Of a stretch of DNA of 64,000 bases, positions 55,565 through 64,000 are shown one piece after another. A program made the translations under genes and the position numbers. The notes beneath the pieces are model-generated. The model was not told where the DNA came from. It saw nothing but the letters and a program-made list of their open reading frames with translations, and searched no databases. The stretch covers positions 1,550,001 through 1,614,000 of the forward strand of contig JBBPUQ010000005.1 of NCBI GenBank assembly GCA_038501195.1, given 5' to 3'. The stretch's first letter is position 1. Every line of letters starts with the position of its first letter. Source of the stretch: Nemania diffusa (lineage: Eukaryota > Ascomycota > Sordariomycetes > Xylariales > Xylariaceae).

Positions 55565-56306
55565 TGTTGGTATGTCGTAGAGATGTTATAGAACTAGTTG
55601 TCTGAGTGCGTGAAAATGCAAATCTAGTCAGGGGGAAAAGTTTATGACAAAGACTGGTGTAACGCGAGAAAACGCGAGTAGGTAAAAAACAGCACGATGC
55701 AAGGGAGGGTGTGCTTGATTTGAGTATATTAAGCACTATCTTGACCTATACGAGAATGGTTACAGCTTGACTGGCTGAGAGCAGAAGATATCGAAACTAC
55801 TATGATAACAAAACCACCTGTTTTCCCATTCTGGCATAGTAAATCCTGTCCTACCATGGGAAAACCAAGGCCATGGGAACGGGAAAGAATCCCTAGTGGC
55901 TGCTGTCAACCTTATATCCTAGTTCAGGATCCAGAGTGTATTTGATTTCAGGGCCTGTTTGAAACCAAGACTATCTTTCCTTATTGCCGTCAGATATAAT
56001 AACATGTGCAATAAGCCCCGGGCGGAAAACTGCAAGCCGACTTCCACATCGCTTATTTCGTTTTGTCAAGATAAACAAACCCCGATATTGTGACCAATCA
56101 GGGGGAAAGGGGATCCGAGATCCGGGATCCCCCCTCTCCAAATTTCGGCGTCAAGGAGCAGCCAAGCTGTGCGACGCCAACTTCATGTCGGAGGAGGGGA
56201 AACACGATAAAATACAATTAGGATGTAGTGGATGCCGCTTTAATGTTATATAACATGAAATAATAACCCCACAGCAATCCAAGCCAGCGGTTGTAGACAA
56301 CGAACA
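55565..56306. other. Divergent intergenic region, oxygenase promoter
   Basis: 742 bases between the orphan gene (-) and the oxygenase gene (+). No gene seen. It contains a GGGGATCC...GGATCCCC inverted repeat (56109-56132) that encloses a CCG-N5-CGG pair, listed separately. Confidence 0.55.
56115..56125. promoter_or_regulatory. CCG-N5-CGG inverted triplet, candidate Zn2Cys6 site
   Basis: CCGAGATCCGG has the inverted-triplet form bound by many Zn2Cys6 dimers and sits 182 bases upstream of the oxygenase ATG, within a larger imperfect palindrome (GGGGATCC 56109-56116 with GGATCCCC 56125-56132). A Zn2Cys6 regulator is encoded nearby, but no link is proven, and an 11-mer of this type can occur by chance. 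Confidence 0.3.
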
Positions 56307-57767
56307 ATGGCGCTACCGATGTCTATTCCGGTGGTGGACCTGGGCTCATGGTCCGACGGGTCGGCCGCGGATCGGAAGCGCATCGCGTCCGAGCTGACGG
56401 AGGCCTGTCGCCGCGTGGGCTTCGTGTACGTGACTAATCACGGCGTCCCGGCCGATTTGCTAGACGAAGCCTTCTCTTGGTCACGGAGATTGTTTGATCT
56501 GCCCCTCGAGAAGAAGATGCTTGCTCCCCACCCGCCAGGTACACTGTTACTCTCTTGTGACAGGCCGACATGTGGCTTAGGCATCAAGGTAACTAACTTT
56601 ATATATAGGACCGAGTGTTCATAGGGGATACTCGTGGCCGGGGTTGGAGAAGGTGTCACAGACCGTGTACGCCGACGGCGAAGAGGACAAACAGGCCGAA
56701 AATCGGAAAGTCTCCGATGTCAAAGTCTGTCTCCTCTCTCCTGATTGTTTAAATGCCTGTTCCAGTACCCATGCCAGCTATCAGATATACATCAACTTAT
56801 GCTTATTCTTGTGCGTGCGTAGGAGAGCTACGAGATCGGCAGCGAAGACCTCGTCCAGCAACCGAATGTCTGGCTACCCGAAGAAGTGCTCCCGGGCTTC
56901 CGCGAATTCACGACGAGGTTCTACTGGCGATGTTTCGACGCTGCCAAGGAGCTGCTACGGGCCCTCGCCCTGGGAATCGGTCTCGGCGACGAGGATTTCT
57001 TCCTGCGCTTCCATAGTGGCGTGAATAATCAGCTGCGACTGCTTCACTACCCTCCGGTCGAGATGGAGAAGCTGGCTAATAATGAAATTGCCCGTGAGTC
57101 GTCGGCCTCTTGGTTTCCACTGGCGGCTTCATGCCGTTTCATTTCTATTGCTATTTCATTCCTCTAGATTCGATTATTAGGGGTGAGAAAATCTGATAGT
57201 CTGCCATAGGAATGCCTGCACACTCCGACTGGGGTACCATAACGATCCTCTTCCAGGATGGCAGTGGAGGCTTGCAAGTCGAAGACCCAAATCAGCAGGG
57301 CCACTTCGTCGACGCGACGCCGGTGGCTAATGCGCTCGTAATGAACGTGGGCGATTTATTGATGAGATGGAGCAATGGTTCGCATTCGTCTTTTCTATGA
57401 ATTGTTCATACACTTGCTGTTGCCTTGTTTTATGTGATTCCTCTATTCGGCGTCTAATTAATAGAATAATGGGCTTCTTTATTCAACTTACATGACCCCC
57501 CTCTCGATGCTACTAATAATTAGTGTAGACTACTTAAAATCGACCCTCCACCGAGTTACCCTCCCGGCCCTAGCGCCGTCACAAGATGGCGAAGGGGAGC
57601 CTTCGATGACGGCCTCGCGGTACTCGATCCCGTACTTCGTGTCGCCGGACCCGACGGCAGTGATCGAATGCCTCCCCGTGTGCGCGGATGCGCGGAATCC
57701 GCCTCGGTACCCGCCGGTTACGCAGGAGGAGTATAGAAAGCTACGGGCTAGGGGGCAGTACCTCTAG
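56307..57767 (+). CDS. 2-oxoglutarate/Fe(II)-dependent oxygenase (isopenicillin-N-synthase-like)
   Basis: Five exons: 56307-56538, 56609-56724, 56823-57093, 57210-57377 and 57529-57767; 1026 nt, 341 residues, normal for the family. The DIOX_N domain opens with IPVVDLGSW and FVYVTNHGVP. The catalytic domain has the iron triad H211-x-D213 (MPAHSDWGTITILFQD) and H270 (STLHRV), and the 2-oxoglutarate-binding R293-x-S295 (RYSIPYF), so it should be active. It hydroxylates, desaturates or ring-closes small molecules; the substrate is unknown. Introns 2 and 4 use weak donors (GTCTGT and GTTCGC), but each rejoins conserved motifs in frame. Its neighbours (Zn2Cys6 regulator, zinc-free reductase) give the locus a secondary-metabolism flavour without a backbone synthase. 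Confidence 0.9.
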
Positions 57768-58499
57768 CTGCCTTAATACCATGATAGCTTCTCAAGAGGT
57801 AAATATTATTGAATGATGGGGTAAGGGGAAGAGACTTTACGGTATATATTTGCACGCCCGCACTTACTCTCCTTTGAACTGGGTGCCTTGTGATATAATG
57901 ATTTGGTTGATACTGTTACCATCTTTGGATCAGTTGAAGAACGGCTCTATATGCTCATGGGTGATGTGATGGAGGGTCTGCTGGTTGGTTGCAACATGAA
58001 GGATCGTATGTTGTCTAGTATCTTACATGGAATATTGAGATAGCGGCTTGAGTCTTTCGTTTCGCAAGGCCTTAGAACTTTGATACATAAGAGCAATATA
58101 TCACTTGCGTCTAATTGTTTTCTATTCTCATCTGTGATAGCAATCGGCGCCTGGCACGTATCAGGACACTGTTTGTATCGCTCTGGCGTTTAATAGAACC
58201 GCGTTGAAATCGTGTGGTAACAAAAGGTAGCAATCACCTAGGCATTTCATTATAGGCTTTTGCACGAGTTACCGCTGCACCTTCTATTCGAAGAGTGTAC
58301 CTTCTTGTTTGATAGCAACGTAGATAGAGTTGTCTTCAAGTAAGAACGCTCTCTCTTCAATAGAAAACATATAAACACACCGTCTCTCGCTTCCGGAAAA
58401 TATCTGTCTCTGTCTCTCGCTATATCGCACATCCATCCATTCGCTAGGTCGTTATATATTCATTGCTAAATCTAGCATCAGCTTACACCGTACATTGCT
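57768..58499. other. Intergenic, upstream of the Gag-like ORF
   Basis: 732 bases with no gene. The last 120 bases are CT-rich (TCTCTCGCTTCC, CTGTCTCTGTCTCTCGC) and look like a leader sequence. I could not find a clear LTR or primer-binding site in front of the Gag-like frame. Confidence 0.5.
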
Positions 58500-59099
58500 A
58501 TGGCTGATTACGTCCCACCCCCTATTCCCCAACTCGTCGGGTGGGGGAACGTCACGCAGTGGAGGTATGCCATTAGATGCCATATGAACTATTATGGCCT
58601 GACCGACCATCTCGATGGCACGGCAATCAAGCCGGCCAAAGCCCTGAGCCCCCATCGCTACAACACATTCGAGCGCGAGCGCGTACATGCTCTCACCCTC
58701 ATAACTTCGACCACCGACGCTATAAAGCCTCGGCTCGAGGCGATGGGCTGGCAGTACGACGCGGGAGAAGACCCCAAGGTCCTCTGGGATTTAATTGCAC
58801 ACGTTTTCCCGCCCACTCAGGCCCCCTCGCTTCCCGGGCTGCTCCACAGCTTGCTGGATTTGCGCATCGAGCAGAAGCAAGACAGGGATGGATTCGCGAT
58901 CTACCGCTACATAGGCCAGATCAACCAAATCACGGCGCAACTGGCAGAGCTGGGCGTCCCTATCGCGCCGGAACTCAAGGGAATATTAGCGATCCGCGCT
59001 CTGGAACTGACGGACGATGGCAATGGGATCTTGCGTTGGGACCTGGTCGAAGAGCTTATGTTGGACATGGCCGAAATTGAACTGAGGAAGTTAGGATGA
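58500..59099 (+). CDS. Stand-alone Gag-like protein (copia-type LTR retrotransposon gag)
   Basis: A single frame of 199 residues. The opening PQLVGWGNVTQWRYAIRCHM, then YYGLTDHLDGTAIKP, resembles the start of copia-type Gag (W..W...I..H....L...L.G). ITSTTDAIKPRLEAMGW, VLWDLIAHVFPPT and LLHSLLDLRIEQ follow the same helical plan. It lacks a zinc knuckle, and no protease, integrase or reverse transcriptase frame follows before the AT-rich block. The frame is clean, with no stops and normal GC content, unlike the RIP-mutated sequence 740 bases away. Either it is a domesticated gag gene or a recent partial copy that escaped mutation. The assignment rests on motif resemblance only. Confidence 0.6.
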   Translation: MADYVPPPIPQLVGWGNVTQWRYAIRCHMNYYGLTDHLDGTAIKPAKALSPHRYNTFERERVHALTLITSTTDAIKPRLEAMGWQYDAGEDPKVLWDLIAHVFPPTQAPSLPGLLHSLLDLRIEQKQDRDGFAIYRYIGQINQITAQLAELGVPIAPELKGILAIRALELTDDGNGILRWDLVEELMLDMAEIELRKLG

Positions 59100-59838
59100 C
59101 AAGTTATTAGCAAGCAGCTAGTAAACGAAGCAAACGAAGTATGATTAGATGACAGGTAGCGTATCACACCAGCGGATTGATCACATTCCTGTACACAGCG
59201 GCGAATACCACCAACTTTACAGAATAGAACATTCTCAATGCATGAGATCCAGCTTGCCGCCTCATAGTACTAAGTTGTGTCTACTGGGTACCATCAGCCA
59301 GTTCGCCGACGAATCATTACTTGTTGCCTCGGCCGCGTTTTCGAGCTTCCCAATCAGCTCCCCAGTTTTCAGAGCTTAAGCGCCGATTTTAGCGCCCGAC
59401 ACGTCCCAGTTAATAGGTTCGTGGTTCCTGTCACAATGTGTCTCGTTACCTTTCCTTTGCGACATAAGGACTCGAAAACACCATGTAATATGTTGTGTTT
59501 TTGGTAAGTAGATAGGCACTTAACACAAACATCGCATCATTCCACATGCTGAATGATATCTTCGGCCTATTAGGTATGTAGATCATACATAACTAGAAGC
59601 TTGGTTGGAGTATTCTGTACTTCCTACCGAACCGCCCAATCCAAACGGCGCGCCCAAACGGGATCTACTGTATGTCAAGTATATAGTACTGTGCTGTAGT
59701 GTGCACCGCATACTGCATGGGCCAAAGTAGTAGGTGGGGTTGGCGGCTACAAGCTGAAATTAGCAACAAGTAAAGTAGCACCTGTAATCCATCCCTCATG
59801 ACGAGTCCAGAACAACGTCTCCCCTCATTGACGATACC
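59100..59838. other. Transition region before the AT-rich block
   Basis: 739 bases with no convincing gene. A frame ending near 59507 holds CLVTFPLRHKDSKTPC (59440-59487), faintly like a broken zinc knuckle, but the resemblance is too weak to call. The last bases before 59839 (GACGATACC) are ordinary in composition, so the change to the AT-rich block is abrupt. Confidence 0.45.
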
Positions 59839-62800
59839 TGTTAGAAATAAGCCTTTTAGATTGATTGAATTGATTGGTGTAATTATTGTTGTTGTGTATT
59901 ACTGCTATTCTAAGAGATTTTTTTCTAGCATACAAAATAAGTATATAAGTAGAACTTCTTAAAACAGAAAATATTTTTTTCTAGTTAAAGCTTTTTAGCA
60001 CTTAAAATATAAAGCTTAATTTATTTTTTATATATTTAATATATTTTTATAAAACTAAATTTTTAAAATATTATTTTAACTAATATAAAAAGTTTAAAAT
60101 AAACTATAATTTAATTTAATAATTGTTTTAAAAATATTAATAATAAAACAATAAAAAAATTAATTAATATTTAAATAAATAAATAGTTTAAAAATATATT
60201 AACTTTTTTTATTAATTTTTTATTATATTTTTAAATGTTTTAAATAATTTAAAACAATTTAATAATATAACAAAATAATAAATATATATATTTAAATAAA
60301 TAAACAATATAATAAAATATATATTATTTTTTTAACTTTTTATTATATTTTTAATTAATTTAAAAGTTATATATTAATTTTAGTTTATATTAATTAATTT
60401 AAAAGCTATAAAATTATTTTTAAAAATATTAAAATTGATTTAAAAGTTATAAATTAATTTTAAATTAATAATTTATTAAATTTTTTTTTTAAAGTGTTTT
60501 TTTAAAGCTTTTAAATTTTTATTAATAGTTTTTTTTATTTGTTTTGTTTATAATTTTTTTTTTATATTAATTAAATTAAATTGTTTTAAAAAACTTTTTT
60601 ATTTTTTTTTTATAAAATTTTTTATAAATTTATTTATAATTATTTTATTTATAAATATATATTTAATTTATAAATATTTTTATTAAACTTTTTATTTTAA
60701 TTAATAATTATATATATTAATATATTTTAATTTAGTTTTTAAAACTGCTATTTTTTTATTTATTAGTTTTATTATTTATTAATTATTATATTTAATTATT
60801 ATATAGCTTTTTTTTAGTTTAAAATTTAGTTTTTTAAAAAATTAATTTATAAATAAGCTTTTTTTTAAAATTTATAATAATATTAAAAGCTTTATTTTAA
60901 TTATTAAAATAATAATAATATTTTATTTTATAATTTTTTATTTTATTATATTTTTAAATAAAATTATTATATAAACTTGTAAATTTTTATAATTTAAAAT
61001 ATTATTAATAAAAAAAAGTCGCTAATTATTATAAAATTATTTTTTGTTTTATATTAAAAAATATAATATTTTGTTTTATATAAATAAAAAATTACTTTAT
61101 TAATAATAATATAATATTTAAAACTTAAATTTAAATTAAATTAAACTAGTTTTAAAGTTATAAAAATAATATTAAATTAAATTATTATAGCAATATATAA
61201 AATTAATTTAATTTTTTTTTAATAAAAATATATTAAAACTTAGTTTATAATTTTATTATAAAATAAATATTTTTATATTTATATAAAAATTTTTAATTTA
61301 ATAGTAAATTTATTTAATTTGTTAATTTTTTTAATATAAAAAGTTTATAAAAACTATAATAAATATTTTTTATAGTTTTTTATTATTTTTATATTTAAAA
61401 ACTATTATAAATTATTATTACTAATTATTTAATATTTTTTTTAAAAAAACTATATAATAATTAAAACTATTTTTTTTTAATTTTTTTTATAAATAATAAT
61501 TATATTATTAATATAAATAAAAATTAAAATATTGTTTTTAATATAACAGTAAAATTTATAAAAAATTAATAAAAACTTTATTTTTTTTAATAAATTTATT
61601 AGTTTTTTTTATTATAAAAATAATAATTTTTATAAACTATATAATATTTTAAAAAACTATAAAACTATTAAAAACTTTTTATAATTTAAAAATATTTTTA
61701 TATAAATTTTTTTATTTAATTTAATATTTATAAAAATATTTATAATATTATATTATTTAAATTTAAAATTAAATTTAGTTATAATAACTATTAAAGTTTT
61801 AAAAAACTTTTTAATTAAAATAAAAATATAAGTTTTTTTTTATTTATTAAAAAATTATTAATTTTTATAAACTATTAATTTTATTTTATATTTTTAAAAA
61901 ATTTTTTTTTTATTAAATTTATATATATAAATTTATATATAATTAAAAAAAAGCTTTTTTTTGTTTTAATAAAATTAACTTTTATTTAAAATTTTATTTT
62001 TTTATAATTAATTAAATAAGCTTTTTTTATTTTAATAAATAAATTTTTTATTAAATATATTTTAAAATTTTTATAAAATTATAACAATAATAATAAATTT
62101 TTTTAATTAATTAATAGCTTTTTTTTTAATTTAATTATTAACTTTTTTAATAAATTAGCTGTTTTTTTTTTATTATTTTAATTTTTTTTAAAATAGCAAT
62201 AAAAATATTTTATTAGTTTAATTTTTATAGCTTTTATAATTAATTTATTATATATTTTTATTATAATATTTAAATATTTAAAATTAAATATAACTTTTTA
62301 ACAACTTTTATAAAATATTACTTTAATATAAAAATTGAATTTTTAATTTATTAAGTTTTTAAAAAAATTAATTTTTTAATTAGTTAATTTAATAAAAATA
62401 TAAAAAATAGTTTATAATATTATTTTATATAAAAAAATAAAATAAAGTTTTTATAATAAATTTAATAAAAAATAATTAAGTTTTTTAATTATTATTTTAA
62501 ATGTTTTTAAATTTTATTTTTATTTTTTATTTTTTTTATAAATATATTTTTTAAATTAATATTTATTAATAAAAATATAGTTTTTTTTATTTTTTCATAT
62601 AATTTTTTAATACTTAAATTAAAAAGTTTTTTTATTTAAATATTTTATAATAAATTTTTTATAATATTTAAGTTTATATTTAAAAAGTTATTTTTTAAAA
62701 AGTTTATATCGCTATTAAAAATAGTTTTTTTATTAAAAATAATATTTTTAATTTTTATAATTTTATTAGTTTAAAAATATTAAATATAATATATATTAAA

Positions 62801-64000
62801 AAAATTATAATTAATAAAAAACTTTATAAAAACTTTAAAATTAAATTTTTAGTTTTTTTTTTGTTTTTTTTTAGTTTATATAATTATTATATATATTTTA
62901 TAATTAAATATTTTTAAATATATTAAATAAAGTTTATAATTATTTATTATTTTATTTTTTAATATAACAAAAAAGTAAAAACATTTATAAAAAAACTTTT
63001 AGTTTAAAAACTATTTAAATATTTAATTATAAAAATAAATTATTATTTTAATAATTTTAAACTATAAATATTAAAACAGTTTTATATTTATTTTTACAGT
63101 TTTAGTTTTTTTTTTAATAAATTATTTAATATATTTAATACTTTTATTTTATATTTATATATATAATATAAAAAGCTTTATTTATATATTGTAATTTTTT
63201 TAAAGCTATTTTTTAAAAATTAAATTTTTAATAATTTTTTTGTTTATTTTTATTATAGCTATTTTTAATTACTAATATATTTTAATTTAATTTAAAAAAT
63301 ATAATAATATTTTTTAAATATAATAATAAAATTAATTTTTAAAATAATAGTTAAAATAAATATTTAAAAATTAATTTATAATAAATATAAAGTTTATAAA
63401 ATTTTTATAACTTTTTATAAAAATATAAAAATTAATAACAATTTTTTTTTTTATTTTTATAAATATTTTTTTAAAAAATTTATTAATTTATTTTATAATT
63501 TTTTTTTTTATATATTTTTTGCAGTTTTTAATTTTAATTTTAAAAATTTAATTTATTAAATAGTTTAAAAGTTTAATATTAAAATATTTTAATTATAAAT
63601 ATTATTTAATTAAATTTTTTTTTAAAGCATTTTTTTTTATATATAAAATTATAAAGTTTTTTTTTATATAAAAAATATTACAATTAATTAATAAAAATAA
63701 ATATTTAATTATAAATTAATTAAATTAATTTTAAAATTTATAAAAAATTAAACTATTAAATTAATATAAAATATTATTTATAAACTTATTATTTTATTAA
63801 ATTTTTTATTTATTTAATACTTTTAAAAATATTAAATTAATAATAATTTTTTTAATATAAATTATATTATATAGTTTTATTATTTTTAATTTTTTTAATT
63901 TTTAAAACTTAATATTTATATTTTTATAAATTAAAATTAAAAAAATAAAGTTTTTAATATATATATAGTTTTTTAAATTAATAATTTAAATGTTATAAAA
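59839..64000. repeat. RIP-type AT-rich block, continues past window
   Basis: From about 59840 the sequence becomes almost only A and T, with no frame of 60 codons or more. In the lines I tallied (60301-60900) the few remaining G bases mostly follow A and the few remaining C bases mostly precede T; CpA is scarce and CpG essentially absent. This is what repeat-induced point mutation (C to T at CpA, either strand) leaves behind. The block starts with TGTTAGAAATAAGCC, which looks like an LTR end. It is probably one or more dead retroelements, in a dispersed, pericentromeric or subtelomeric island. Right boundary lies outside the window. Confidence 0.85.

Noticed and set aside
59380..59507. CLVTFPLRHKDSKTPC as a broken retroviral-type zinc knuckle following the Gag-like ORF
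   Set aside because: Only one Cys, one His and one Cys can be matched, with wrong final spacing; too weak to call.
1..64000. CRISPR arrays, rRNA genes, intact transposase or reverse transcriptase
   Set aside because: No regularly spaced direct repeats, no rRNA-like sequence and no transposase or RT motif found in any frame I read.

Overview
The window looks like chromosomal DNA of a filamentous ascomycete (Pezizomycotina, most likely Sordariomycetes). Genes carry short introns of about 50-150 nt with GTAAGT/GTGAGT donors and CTNAC-type branch sites. Two genes encode Zn2Cys6 proteins. The tRNA-Ile gene has a 21-nt intron. The right end runs into a block of almost pure A/T with a residual base context typical of repeat-induced point mutation (RIP). 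I cannot name the species; many short ACCTAGGTACCTA-type motifs lie between genes.

Layout. 1-4722 (-): a very long, mostly disordered conserved-type protein, cut by the window edge. 7955-9349 (-): IFRD-family HEAT-like protein. 11871-14716 (+): five-exon FHA-domain protein with a C-terminal membrane segment. 17589-17968 (+): a newly assembled 107-aa zinc-ribbon protein. 19431-20692 (+): LST8, the WD40 subunit of TOR complexes, convergent with 21788-24211 (-), a SCY1-like pseudokinase (Cex1/SCYL1). 24683-24777 (+): tRNA-Ile(AAT). 25092-26668 (-): secreted FAD-linked oxidase of the berberine-bridge type. 28387-29602 (-): homoserine kinase. 30373-33422 (-): 978-aa coiled-coil protein with an ATG-only first coding exon. 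36844-39077 (-): a Zn2Cys6 DNA-binding cluster joined to a maltose/galactoside O-acetyltransferase-like hexapeptide domain. 39078-48435: 9.4 kb with no convincing gene, with simple repeats at its left end. 48436-49542 (-): medium-chain reductase; 51789-54207 (+): Zn2Cys6 transcription factor; 54782-55564 (-): orphan disordered protein; 56307-57767 (+): 2-oxoglutarate/Fe(II) oxygenase. 58500-59099 (+): an isolated retrotransposon-Gag-like ORF. About 59839-64000: RIP-type AT-rich block.

How the genes fit together. Most of the left two thirds is housekeeping (TOR signalling, tRNA export/COPI traffic, threonine synthesis, tRNA) separated by long gene-poor spacers. The 48-58 kb stretch is accessory in character (reductase, regulator, oxygenase) and ends at a transposon-rich, RIP-mutated boundary. 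I see no complete biosynthetic cluster, CRISPR, rRNA or intact transposon. The most unusual items are the Zn2Cys6-acyltransferase fusion (with an apparent GC-AG intron through the zinc cluster and no obvious catalytic His), the stand-alone zinc-ribbon gene and the isolated Gag-like ORF next to the AT block.
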